A stretch of DNA of 42,306 nucleotides from Myxococcales bacterium (GTDB lineage Bacteria; Myxococcota_A; Polyangia; Polyangiales; Polyangiaceae): assembly GCA_903642325.1 (NCBI GenBank), contig CAHJWM010000044.1, positions 1 through 42,306 on the forward strand, given 5' to 3'. Of the stretch, positions 8,795-17,560 are shown piece by piece. The first letter of the stretch is position 1. Every line of letters begins with the position of its first letter. The translations under genes and the position numbers were made by a program. The notes beneath the pieces were generated by a model. The model was not told the DNA's origin. It did no database searches and was given only the letters and a program-made list of their open reading frames with translations.

Positions 8795-9300
8795 GCTGGC
8801 TCCATATGCCGCGCTCGCGGCAGTGAGACGTTTAGAGCAAGCTTCGGGCCAGTGGGTCGGTACTCCGTCCGCGGAAAGGGCGGGTGGGCTAAATGCGACA
8901 ATCACACGCTATTTTCAGGAGCAGCCATCGCCCGGTGGCGGCAGGCCGCGCGGCGCGCTGCCCCGTTGTGACTGCGCGCCACGCACTGCGAGTCGAGCGG
9001 GGAGTAGGCCCAGCGCTCCGGGGGAGCGGTGCCTCGCGCGAAGCGCCAATGAGATTGGGCAGGCGTGGAGCGACTTTCACTCGGCCTTGGCCCGTGCGGC
9101 CTCGTCGAACACGTCACCGAGGATTTGTTGCCGCGGGCGGCATCGTCGAGCTGGCTTCACCTCAGGCGAATCCGCAAGCGTGGTCCAGTGCCACGCCGGG
9201 ACCCGTATCCTGCGCCCTCATCCCGAGCCCTACCGTGGACCACACGCCCGCGCCGCGCAACGGCGGAAGGCCGTATGTCACGTGCTAACGTTGTAGCCCC
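8795..9300. other. intergenic region, no gene recognised
   Basis: This 506-bp stretch lies between the divergent genes at 8794 and 9301. Short open frames exist on both strands, but they are Arg/Pro-rich, mutually overlapping and without recognisable motifs. It probably holds the two promoters. I see no tRNA and no strong inverted repeat. Confidence 0.6.
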
Positions 9301-10062
9301 ATGACGGAGATTGGGTCTCGAAGCAGGGCGCTGGTGGCGGTTCTGCGACCGCTGATCATCGCGCTGGGCGTGGTGCTGGGTCTGGAAATCCTTGCCCGGG
9401 CCGTGGTGCGCTCTTTCGAGATCAAGCATCAGGAAAAACGCATCACCGTGACCGGCTCGACCACGCGCCGGATCCGCTCGGATTTGATCGTATGGCACGC
9501 CCATTTACGCGCACAAAACGCGGACCTCACCGCCGCTTACAAAAAGATCGCGGCCGACGTGCCGGTCGTCCTGGAGTTCATTCGAGCGCGGGGCATGGCG
9601 GAGCCACAGATCACCGTATCGGCGGCTTCGATCACCGAAGTTCACCCGCGCAACGCCGAAGGCATGGTGCAAGACGAGGTCGTCGCCGCGTATGGCGCGC
9701 AGCAAGACATCGTGGTCGAGTCGAGCGACATCGCCAAGGTCGAATCGATCTCGCGGGAAGCCACCCAGCTGCTCGACCGTGGTGTGTACATTCAGTCGGA
9801 CGCCCCGCTTTACGTATATACGAAGCTTGGCCCACTCAAGCTTCAAATGTTGGCCGAGGCATCCAAAGACGCACGGCTCCGGGCGGAACAGATCGCGCGC
9901 AATACTGGCTCGCACCTGGGCGCGCTGATCACTGCGCGCATGGGCGTCTTGCAGGTGAACCCCAAATTTTCCACCGAAGTCTCGGGTGAGGGCAATAACG
10001 ACAAGAGCACACTCGAGAAGGACGCTTTCGCCGTCGTTACGGCCTCTTTCGAAATTCGTTAG
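9301..10062 (+). CDS. SIMPL-domain (DUF541) protein
   Basis: A 253-residue protein with one N-terminal membrane helix (about 15-32) and a SIMPL/DUF541 domain from about residue 47. Family features are 'ITVTGSTTRRIRSDLIVW' at the start, repeated alternating strands, and the C-terminal helix 'KDARLRAEQIARNTGSHLG' before 'FAVVTASFEI'. SIMPL proteins are envelope proteins of poorly known function; the E. coli member YggE is linked to oxidative stress tolerance. This one is probably anchored in the inner membrane and faces the periplasm. It stands alone between intergenic gaps. Confidence 0.85.
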   Translation: MTEIGSRSRALVAVLRPLIIALGVVLGLEILARAVVRSFEIKHQEKRITVTGSTTRRIRSDLIVWHAHLRAQNADLTAAYKKIAADVPVVLEFIRARGMAEPQITVSAASITEVHPRNAEGMVQDEVVAAYGAQQDIVVESSDIAKVESISREATQLLDRGVYIQSDAPLYVYTKLGPLKLQMLAEASKDARLRAEQIARNTGSHLGALITARMGVLQVNPKFSTEVSGEGNNDKSTLEKDAFAVVTASFEIR

Positions 10063-10250
10063 TGACTCTGCTCGCAAGTGCGTTCCGGATTTCGCGGCAA
10101 CAAGTGAACGAGGGCCGCAGAAATCTGCCAGCACGGCTCAGTTAGCCTCGATGCTCGATCGGTGCGACGCACGACAGCCCAGAACGGAGCCGGCACCCGT
10201 GCACTGAGCCCCTAGACGCGCCGAACCGAGCGGGCTACCGGTGCCCTTCC

Positions 10251-12485
10251 TTGCAATTCATTAAACCCCTAAATACCCCTGGCGCGGAAGTCGCGGCCGT
10301 CACCTCCGCGCTTTTGATCGCGCAGCAGGTCGCCGGCAAAGCGACGCGCGACGCGCTGTTCTTGTCCGCCTTTGGGGCCTCGTATTTGCCTTTTGCGATG
10401 GCCACGGGGGCGGTGTTGTCGCTCGGCGCGGTGCTCTGGTTATCGCGCTTGATGAGCCGCCATCCGCCCCGGGTCATCATGCCCGTCCTCTTTGCGATCA
10501 GCGCCTTCGGCTTCGCGGCGGAGTGGCTGCTCGAGCTCAGCGCCCCACGCGCGGCTGCCCTACTGGTCTATCTACACACTGCCCTGTTTGGACCAGCTAC
10601 CATTTCGACATTTTGGTCGCTGATCAACGAAAGCTTCGACCCACACGCGGCCAAGCGTGCCGTGGCGCGCATCGCAGGCGGCGGAACCCTGGGCGGCGTG
10701 CTCGGTGGTTTGACGTCGTGGCGCGCATCGACCTTGGTGCGACCGGCTACCGTGCTTTTGATTTTGGCCATCCTCAATGGCCTGGCCGTGGTCGGCACGC
10801 TCTGGATGCGAGCCCGCCGTGCGGGCGTGATGCCGGCGCCAGTCTCGAACACGGACCGCCCCTCGTCCGCGGAGACCGAGTCCGCGCTCGGCGCTTTGCG
10901 GGCCATGCCGTTCCTGCGAAACCTGGGTCTGCTCGTCGCGCTGGGTGCGGCGACGTCCGCGATTTTAGACTACCTGTTCAGCGTGCAAGCCGTGGCCGAG
11001 TTTGGCAAAGGCCCGGCCCTGCTCTCCTTTTTCTCCCTGTTTTGGCTGGGCGTGGGTGTGCTGTCGTTCCTGCTTCAGCTCTCGGTAGGCCGAGTCGCGC
11101 TCGAAAAACTAGGCCTTGCGGTGAGCATTGCCGTACTGCCCGGGCTGATTATCCTGGGCGGGGCGTTCGGACTAGCCATGCCCGGGTTGGTCAGTGCCTC
11201 CACCTTACGCGCATCCGATGCGGTGCAGCGCAACACTCTGTTTCGTTCCGCGTACGAGTTGCTGTACACACCCATTCCCGAAGAGCGCAAACGAGCAACC
11301 AAGGCGCTCATCGACGTCGGCTGTGACCGCCTGGGCACCGTGGTCGGCAGCGGATTGGCCTTGTTGGCGTTGGCAGCGTTTTCGCGTTCGCCAGGTCCTA
11401 TCTTGCTTGGTGCAGTGGTCGTTTTGGCGCTCGCCACGCTGCCGCTGACGCGTCAGCTCCACGTCGGCTACGTCACGGCGCTCGAGCAACAATTGAGGGA
11501 GGGCGCGGCCGAGAATCGAATCACGACTTATGAGGCGCTCACACGAGCAAGCCTCATAGGCTCGCCTCAGTCGGAGCGCGATCATCTCGTCGAACAAATT
11601 GAGGACTTTCAGCCAGGGGGGCTCACGGCCCTGCTCGAAACGAGCAATCCAGAGACCCGAGAGCAGCACAACAGCAACCCCGGTGTCCTCACTCGCCCAC
11701 CGCCGCCCGCCGAGGCCCAGCTCGGCGAGCTGCAGCACGTCCTCTCCACGAACGCCGTCGAGGTCAGGCAGGCCCTGGAGCACCTTCAGCCTCGCGGGCC
11801 CGCTGTCGCGTCCGCTATCCTGCTTTTAGCGCATCAGGATTTCCATCAGGCGGCGGTGACCGGGCTGGCCGCTATTGCTTCTTCGATTACCGGTCAGCTC
11901 GTGGATTCGCTGCTCGATCCGAGCCTGGATTTCGTGATCCGCCGCAGGATTCCGCGGGCCCTGCGCAATTGCTCGACGCAGCGCGCGGCGGACGGGTTGC
12001 TGCTAGGCCTCGGCGACGAACGCTTCGAGGTCCGCTACGAGTGCGGGCGGGCGCTGGTGAAGGTGACCAGCGTCCAAGCCGACTTGACCATCCCGCGGGA
12101 AAAGGTGTTCGAAGCGATCCAGCGGGAGCTGCAAGCGGGCAAGCGGTTGCTGAGTGGGATGACCTCGCACTTCGACGAGGACCCACATGGAGACGAGCAG
12201 CACGCCCTCGTAGACAGTCTGATGCGGGACCGCGTCGACCGCACGCTCGAACATGTGTTCACTATCCTTTCTCTGAACCTCGAACGCGAACCTTTGCGCA
12301 TGGCGTTCCGCGCGCTGCACCATCAGAACACCGCCTTCCGAGGTACCGCGCTCGAATATTTGGACACGGTGCTGCCCGCGGAAATCCGGCACATCGTCTG
12401 GCCCTACCTGGGTGAAGCGGCGCCACTGCCCACGGCCCGAAGCCCGCGCGAGCTCTTGGCCGAGCTGGCCCGCGCCGGCACTTGA
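10251..12485 (+). CDS. ATP:ADP-translocase-like / MFS membrane protein with HEAT-like C-terminal domain
   Basis: A 744-residue protein. The first 400 or so residues hold about ten hydrophobic helices and resemble the nucleotide translocase (NTT, COG3202-like) branch, with 'GKATRDALFLSAFGASYLP' near the N-terminus and 'RSAYELLYTPIPEERKRATKALIDVGCDRLGT' in the centre. From about residue 490 on, the protein is soluble and helical with HEAT-like repeats ('ALEHL', 'VASAILLLAHQ', 'RIPRALRNCSTQRA'). Similar fusions are annotated in delta-proteobacteria and Myxococcota; the substrate is unknown. The start is a TTG at 10251 with no clear ribosome site, and no better upstream in-frame start is visible. 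It is probably not an energy-parasite ADP/ATP exchanger. Confidence 0.75.
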   Translation: MQFIKPLNTPGAEVAAVTSALLIAQQVAGKATRDALFLSAFGASYLPFAMATGAVLSLGAVLWLSRLMSRHPPRVIMPVLFAISAFGFAAEWLLELSAPRAAALLVYLHTALFGPATISTFWSLINESFDPHAAKRAVARIAGGGTLGGVLGGLTSWRASTLVRPATVLLILAILNGLAVVGTLWMRARRAGVMPAPVSNTDRPSSAETESALGALRAMPFLRNLGLLVALGAATSAILDYLFSVQAVAEFGKGPALLSFFSLFWLGVGVLSFLLQLSVGRVALEKLGLAVSIAVLPGLIILGGAFGLAMPGLVSASTLRASDAVQRNTLFRSAYELLYTPIPEERKRATKALIDVGCDRLGTVVGSGLALLALAAFSRSPGPILLGAVVVLALATLPLTRQLHVGYVTALEQQLREGAAENRITTYEALTRASLIGSPQSERDHLVEQIEDFQPGGLTALLETSNPETREQHNSNPGVLTRPPPPAEAQLGELQHVLSTNAVEVRQALEHLQPRGPAVASAILLLAHQDFHQAAVTGLAAIASSITGQLVDSLLDPSLDFVIRRRIPRALRNCSTQRAADGLLLGLGDERFEVRYECGRALVKVTSVQADLTIPREKVFEAIQRELQAGKRLLSGMTSHFDEDPHGDEQHALVDSLMRDRVDRTLEHVFTILSLNLEREPLRMAFRALHHQNTAFRGTALEYLDTVLPAEIRHIVWPYLGEAAPLPTARSPRELLAELARAGT

Positions 12486-12595
12486 GCCAGTTTCGAACGG
12501 CAAACATCGCCGCCATCGCCACGTAAATCAACGGATAAGCGAGCGGCTGAATTGGTCCGGGCCACACGGTGCGAATTCGATGCTGATCGGGTAGT

Positions 12596-13729
12596 ATGCG
12601 GGAAGTGACGGTTGGCTTTTCGGTGCTGCGGGCGGCCGGGCAGGCGCGCGCCGGGGTGCTGCATACCCGCCGCGGCGACATCCCCACGCCGGTATTCATG
12701 CCCGTGGCTACGCGCGCCGGCTTCCGTCACATCTCGATGGACGATGCGCGAAGCACGGGCGCTGCCATCATCCTATCGAACACGTATCACCTTCTAGATC
12801 AGCCCGGGCCCGAGGTTTTTGCCACCTTTGGGGGCATTCATCAATTCATGAGTTGGTCCGGGGCCGTCCTGACCGACAGCGGCGGCTATCAGATTTTTTC
12901 GCTGCCAGGTGAGCGCCGCATCGACGAGCGCGGCGCGCATTTCCGGCTTCCGAGCGGCCGCCGTCATCTGCTCACTCCTGAGTCGAGCATCGAGATGCAA
13001 CAGGCCATCGGTAGCGACATCATGATGGCACTGGACGTGTGCGTGCCTTCTGACCGTGACGAGGGGCGCACGCGTGACGCCATGATCACGACCCATGCCT
13101 GGGCGAAACGCAGCCTCGAGACACACGCGCTCCACCGTGCTGGGCAAGCGTTGTTCGGCATCGTTCAAGGCGGCGTACACCCGGCCTTGCGCGAAGAGAG
13201 CACGGCCGCCATCGGCGCGTTGCCGTTCGACGGCTTTGCGATTGGCGGCCTGGCCGTGGGTGAGACACGCGCCGAGCGTGAAGCCATGACCCTGCTTTGC
13301 GCCCGCGCGTTACCCCCACACAAGCCGCGTTACCTGATGGGCGTCGGGACACCAGTGGATCTGTTGGAAGCCGTAGAGCGGGGGGTGGATATGTTCGACT
13401 GTATTTTGCCCACCAAGATGGCCCAGCAGGGCTGGGCTTACACCTTTCAGGGCGTGCTGGAAGCTAAGCGCCCGGCAATGCGGCATGCGGACGGGCCGCT
13501 CGAGCTCGACTGCGATTGCTTGGCGTGCAAGACGCAACCGCTCGCCTACATTCACCACCTTCTGCGGGTGGGTAGTGCGCAGGGCGTGCGGTGGCTGGCC
13601 ATTCATAACCTCCATCACACTCAACGATTGATGACCCGCGCCCGAGACGCCATCCTCTCTGACGGCTGGCCGCCGTTTTATGCCGAGCTACGCGAGCGCT
13701 TAGCGCAGCGGATCAAGTGCCCTTGCTGA
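12596..13729 (+). CDS. tgt: tRNA-guanine transglycosylase (queuine tRNA-ribosyltransferase)
   Basis: A 377-residue TIM-barrel enzyme that exchanges guanine-34 for the queuosine precursor preQ1 in GUN-anticodon tRNAs. The general-base region is 'LTDSGGYQIFSL' with D94, the nucleophile is D268 in 'GVDMFDCILPT', and the zinc site is C306-x-C308-x2-C311 with H337, the same spacing as E. coli Tgt. After the nucleophile the usual 'TRNARNG' is 'TKMAQQG', and the base-binding 'DECTP' is 'DVCVP', so the substrate loop differs from E. coli. Other queuosine genes are not in the window. Confidence 0.92.
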   Translation: MREVTVGFSVLRAAGQARAGVLHTRRGDIPTPVFMPVATRAGFRHISMDDARSTGAAIILSNTYHLLDQPGPEVFATFGGIHQFMSWSGAVLTDSGGYQIFSLPGERRIDERGAHFRLPSGRRHLLTPESSIEMQQAIGSDIMMALDVCVPSDRDEGRTRDAMITTHAWAKRSLETHALHRAGQALFGIVQGGVHPALREESTAAIGALPFDGFAIGGLAVGETRAEREAMTLLCARALPPHKPRYLMGVGTPVDLLEAVERGVDMFDCILPTKMAQQGWAYTFQGVLEAKRPAMRHADGPLELDCDCLACKTQPLAYIHHLLRVGSAQGVRWLAIHNLHHTQRLMTRARDAILSDGWPPFYAELRERLAQRIKCPC

Positions 13730-13801
13730 ACGTCACTGTTCCAGCGGACGGTGCGCGCTGCGCAGAACGACCCGCGACCAAATCAATCCTGGCGGGAGCA
13801 G

Positions 13802-13839
13802 GCTCGCGCAGCGGGAGCATCACGACCGGCTGCGCGAGC
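13802..13839. terminator. inverted repeat between convergent genes, possible bidirectional terminator
   Basis: GCTCGCGCAGC at 13802-13812 is the exact reverse complement of GCTGCGCGAGC at 13829-13839, giving an 11-bp GC-rich stem with a 16-base loop. It lies about 70 bp after the tgt stop and 7 bp beyond the stop of the convergent gene, the expected place for a shared terminator. There is no T-tract. Confidence 0.45.
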
Positions 13840-13846
13840 ACCCGAA

Positions 13847-14512
13847 TCAATGCCAGGGCCCGAACCAGCCGCCGATCGTCAAGCGCGCCGCGACCACGGT
13901 CTGCTTGGCATCTCCCGAAAGGTCCGTGTCCAGCGCTGGCCCAAAACCGACGAAAAAGTGGGTGACCGGGTGGAACATGAACGGCGCAAAAAGGTTCAGC
14001 GCGATGTGGTTGCCCGATGCCGTGTCGCCGCCGGCAAGGTCGCTGCTGCTGGAATGCGTGTAAGAGAAACCGAGCTTCGGCCAAAACGAGATGCGCTTGC
14101 TTAGAGGAAGATTATAGCCGACGCGAGGTCCAATCTCGAACTTGTTCGAGTGGCCGTCGCCGACCTTGACATAGTCGAGACCTACGAAGCCGCCGATCGA
14201 GAGGTTGTGCACCACGAAATAGTCGATAGCCGGCAACAGGACGATCTCCGTTTTCGAGGCGCTCTCGCCGCTGACGCTCGTATGAGAAATCGACAGGCTC
14301 GAGTCACTGGAGACGGCAATTTGCCCCTGGTCGCCAAACGCGCCGGACGGTGAATCGACTGGCACGGCCGGCAATGCCGGGGTGTTTGCATTGGCGTTGC
14401 CCGTGGCCTTGATCTTGGCATCGTCTTTCATGCCTTCGGCAGAGGCGAGCGCGGGCAATGCGAGCAGACCGAGCGTGAGCGAGAGGGGAAATCGGAAGGG
14501 CAATGACTTCAT
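13847..14512 (-). CDS. outer-membrane beta-barrel protein
   Basis: A 221-residue protein from the ATG at 14512, with GGAG eight bases upstream. It has a Sec signal peptide (basic start, hydrophobic core, 'ALASA' cleavage site near residue 23), then a polar linker to about residue 65. The rest alternates hydrophobic strands ending in aromatics, as in small outer-membrane barrels ('FEIGPRVGYNLPLS', 'WPKLGFSYTHSS', 'FFVGFGPALDTDL', 'LTIGGWFGPW'). No enzymatic motif is visible. It probably is an eight-stranded porin-like or structural barrel. Confidence 0.8.
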   Translation of the reverse strand: MKSLPFRFPLSLTLGLLALPALASAEGMKDDAKIKATGNANANTPALPAVPVDSPSGAFGDQGQIAVSSDSSLSISHTSVSGESASKTEIVLLPAIDYFVVHNLSIGGFVGLDYVKVGDGHSNKFEIGPRVGYNLPLSKRISFWPKLGFSYTHSSSSDLAGGDTASGNHIALNLFAPFMFHPVTHFFVGFGPALDTDLSGDAKQTVVAARLTIGGWFGPWH

Positions 14513-14860
14513 CGTACGTTCTCCGAGGGGGGGAATGAGGCGGGCGGTTGAGCGTGCCGGTAGGCGGCGCGAACGCCGTACTCGCCGAATAGGCACTGTA
14601 TAACCTCATGAGCCAGGCAAAGTCGCTTTCGCTGCAAACCCGGCCTGTGCTCGGATTCCGTCCGACCAGCCTAACGCCAGAGCCCCCGCTTTTGACGCAA
14701 GAATTTGCGCATAATTCTGGCGAGCGGTCATGATTCTCGGCGTGGCAAAATTGGACAAGCCGATGCAACCGATTGCGACTGCGACCCACGTTGGTCGGAG
14801 GGTACCAGCGGCTCCGGCATGGCCGCTGCGCCGAGCAAGCGGCTCGCTCCGTGACCTCCC
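14513..14860. other. divergent promoter region between barrel protein and MFS gene
   Basis: This 348-bp gap lies between two divergent genes and holds no convincing reading frame. It contains one AT-rich inverted repeat (listed separately) that could be an operator. Nothing else stands out. Confidence 0.5.
14700..14718. promoter_or_regulatory. AT-rich inverted repeat, possible operator
   Basis: AGAATT at 14700-14705 and AATTCT at 14713-14718 form a 6-bp inverted repeat around a 7-base centre that is itself near-palindromic (TGCGCAT). It is unusually AT-rich for this DNA and sits between divergent genes. No regulator is encoded next to it. Confidence 0.3.
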
Positions 14861-16169
14861 ATGACTTCTCATACGAAAGGCACCTTTCGATCGCTCCAGG
14901 GCTTCAATTATCGGACCTGGGCGATGGGAGCGATCCTATCCAATGTTGGCACGTGGATGCAGCGTACCGCGCAAGACTGGGTCGTGCTCACGCAACTGAC
15001 TCGACACAACGCCACGGCGGTGGGTGTGGTGATGGCGCTGCAGTTCGGGCCGCACGCGCTGCTCCTGCCAGTCACGGGTTTTGCCGCTGACCACCTCGAC
15101 CGACGAAAGCTGCTCTTTGCGACGCAGGCCATGATGGGCCTCTTGGCGCTCGGCCTGGGCCTGCTGACGGTCGCGGGCGTGGTGAAGCTATGGCACGTGT
15201 ACACTTTTGCGTTCTTGCTCGGTTGCGTCACGGCTTTCGATGCACCCGCGCGGCAGACATTCGTGTCCGAGCTAGTGAACGAAGCGGACCTTTCTAACGC
15301 CGTTGCGCTGAACTCGAGCTCCTTCAACGCCGCCCGCATGATCGGTCCGGCCGTAGCCGGGCTGCTGATCGAAAGCGTCGGCTCCGGTTGGGTATTTTTG
15401 ATCAATGCAAGCTCGTTCGTTGCCGTGCTCGTGTTCGCTCAGCCTGCTGCACATTGGCGAGCTGCGCCCGCGGCCTCGCGCGCCGCGCAGCAAAGGCAGC
15501 TTCATGGAGGGCTTTCGCTACGTTTGGAAGCGACCAGACCTGAAAGCGCTGCTGCTCATGTTGTTCTTGATCGGAACCTTTGGGCTCAACTTTCCCATCT
15601 TCATCTCGACCATGTCGGTCAGCGTGTTTCACGCCGGCGCCGGCCAATTTGGGCTGCTCACTTCCAGCATGGCCCTCGGCTCGGTGACGGGGGCCCTGCT
15701 CGCCGCGCGTCGCGCCGCGCCGCGCATCGGGTTTCTGCTGGCCGGGGCTGCCCTGTTTGGCGTAGGGCTCGCGCTCGCCGCCGCCATGCCCAACTACGTG
15801 CTCTTCGGCCTAGCGTTGGTGATCGTCGGGGTGTCCGCGCAGACCTTCAGTGCGACGGCCAATAGCACCATGCAATTGTCGACCGAGCCCGGTATGCGCG
15901 GCCGCGTGATGGCTATTTTTCTGGCCATCGTCTTGGGCGGCACACCGATCGGAGCGCCGGCCGTGGGCTGGGTTGCCGATACGCTTGGCCCGCGCTGGGC
16001 GCTCGGCGTCGGCTCGGCCTCCGGCTTCGCCGCCGCAGCCGCGGGTGTGTATTACTTGGTCAAGCACCGGGGCCTGAGGCTGAGTATACGAGCAGGCAGA
16101 GTCCGCCTCAGTGTGACCCCTCTCGTCCGTGACGCCGAAGGCTGGGACGCCGCGCGACTCATCGAGTGA
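14861..16169 (+). pseudogene. MFS exporter (EntS/MFS_3-like) broken by a frameshift
   Basis: Two overlapping frames encode the two halves of one 12-helix major facilitator. The first (from the ATG at 14861) carries 'GTWMQRTAQDWVVLTQLT', the 'DHLDRRKLL' loop and 'FDAPARQTFVSELV', the signatures of the EntS-like multidrug/siderophore exporter group. It stays in register to about 15436. The second half continues one base later (frame of 15438) with 'SKGSFMEGFRYVWKRPDL', 'GTFGLNFPIF' and 'GMRGRVMAIF'. Skipping one base near 15437 gives an uninterrupted protein of roughly 435 residues. In the first frame, translation runs on into Arg-rich nonsense to 15865. It could be a recent pseudogene or a sequencing error, since both halves look intact. 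Confidence 0.8.
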
Positions 16170-16218
16170 CCATCAATCCTGACGAAATGCGAGCACCGCG
16201 CCGAGACCTCAAGTAGGG

Positions 16219-16842
16219 ATGTCAAATATGAAAGTCGTCGTCATCGGGGGCAATGGGACCATCGGCAGCGCAGTTGCGAAAGCGCTCGGCGCCAATGGCC
16301 ATCAGGTGCTCACTGCTTCGCGCGGCAGCGAATTGAAGGTGGACCTGCAGGACCAGGCTTCCATCGAGGCGCTGTTTGCGAGCGTGCCGAATGTCAACGC
16401 GGTGGTGTCGTGCGCGGGGGACGGGCTCTTCAAACCCTTGACCGACTTGACGGACGCGGACTTCGAGCTGTGCCTGCGCAGTAAGCTGATGGGGCAGGTG
16501 AATCTCGTGCGGGCTGCCGCCAAGCACCTTCTCGATCGCGGCTCGGTAACGGTCACGACGGGCACGCTCGCCATGCACCCAATGCCCGGCTCCGCCGCTA
16601 TCTCACTCGTCAACGCCGGGCTAGACGGCTTCGTCCGCGGCGCGGGCTTGGAAATGCCGCGCGGCATCCGCGTCAACGCCGTGAGCCCCGGCTGGATTAC
16701 GGAAACTCTGCTCAAGTTCGGCATGGACCCGAGCCCCGGCTTACCCGCGGTCGAATGCGCCAACGTGTACGTCAGCGCCGTTGAAGGCGCTGACCAGGGA
16801 AAGATCATCGAGGCAACGAAGCTCGACGTCACCCCCAGATGA
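16219..16842 (+). CDS. short-chain dehydrogenase/reductase, short atypical type
   Basis: A 207-residue Rossmann protein with the nucleotide-binding 'VIGGNGTIGSAVAKAL' near the N-terminus and 'VVSCAG' in place of NNAG. It ends with 'GIRVNAVSPGWI'. The usual catalytic Y-x3-K is absent; the matching region reads 'SAAISLVNAGLDGFVRGAGLE', a pattern common in this short SDR subfamily, so reductase activity by the classical mechanism is doubtful. The stop overlaps the ATG of the DUF1810 gene (ATGA), so the two are probably co-translated. Substrate unknown. Confidence 0.85.
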   Translation: MSNMKVVVIGGNGTIGSAVAKALGANGHQVLTASRGSELKVDLQDQASIEALFASVPNVNAVVSCAGDGLFKPLTDLTDADFELCLRSKLMGQVNLVRAAAKHLLDRGSVTVTTGTLAMHPMPGSAAISLVNAGLDGFVRGAGLEMPRGIRVNAVSPGWITETLLKFGMDPSPGLPAVECANVYVSAVEGADQGKIIEATKLDVTPR

Positions 16843-17261
16843 CTACGCCGGCTCTCGAGCGCTTCCTACACGCCCAGGCTCCCATGTACGCGGACGCGCT
16901 CAGTGAGTTGAAAGCCGGCCGCAAACGAAGCCATTGGATGTGGTTCGTGTTTCCACAGCTCCGGGGCTTGGGGCACAGTCCGACCGCCAGCTTTTACGGC
17001 ATCAGCTCGCATGCGGAAGCCGTTGCCTACCTTGGTCACCCAGTGCTTGGCGGCCGCCTTCGCGAATGCGTCGCCGTCCTACTCGTCAACGAGCACAAAA
17101 CGGCGCTCGAGATCTTCGGTTCACCCGACGACTTGAAACTGCGTTCCTGCGCCACGCTCTTTGCCGAAGTTTCGAGCGAGAGCTCGTTTCAGGCCGTGCT
17201 CGACCGGTTCTTCGGCGGCGCGCGCGATCGCAAGACCCTCGAGCTGCTACAAACACCGTGA
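16839..17261 (+). CDS. DUF1810 family protein
   Basis: A 140-residue soluble protein matching DUF1810. It has 'LERFLHAQAPMYADALSELKAGRKRSHWMWFVFPQLRGLG' at the N-terminus, then 'FYGISSHAEAVAYLGHPVLGGRL' and 'DDLKLRSCATLFAEV'. The family has no established biochemical role that I know; some members are misannotated as calpastatin. It overlaps the SDR gene by four bases, so the pair forms a small operon. Confidence 0.85.
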   Translation: MTTPALERFLHAQAPMYADALSELKAGRKRSHWMWFVFPQLRGLGHSPTASFYGISSHAEAVAYLGHPVLGGRLRECVAVLLVNEHKTALEIFGSPDDLKLRSCATLFAEVSSESSFQAVLDRFFGGARDRKTLELLQTP

Positions 17262-17560
17262 GCGCATGCACGTGAGTTGCTGGATCGATGGTCACGGGCC
17301 ACATACGAAGCGGCGCAGCCTTCGGCGTCGCTGCACGAGCGAAGCCGAGCGCGCGTTGCGCGTCTCGAGGCCGGGTTCCGAGTTGGCTGATTCCGCATGC
17401 GTACGGCGACGGTTCGCGAGCTGCGGATCGGCAGATTGGTCGGGTCGGGCCGTTGAAGGTAGCCGAGCACGGGGTTTGAGGCATACTGCGGCGCGCTGAG
17501 TATCGAGCCAAAAGACCAACCGGGGAGCGCGCCGCCGACGGCGGCAACCGGCGCCCCCGC
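17262..17560. other. intergenic region, nothing recognised
   Basis: About 300 bp between the DUF1810 gene and the next gene on the same strand. Open frames here are Arg-rich shadows. I see no RNA gene or strong hairpin. It presumably holds the promoter of the gene at 17561. Confidence 0.5.

Noticed and set aside
8793-9296. Possible 167-codon gene in the intergenic region
   Set aside because: No motif, mixed Pro/Arg/Ser composition and competing frames in all directions; no homology-like pattern is visible.
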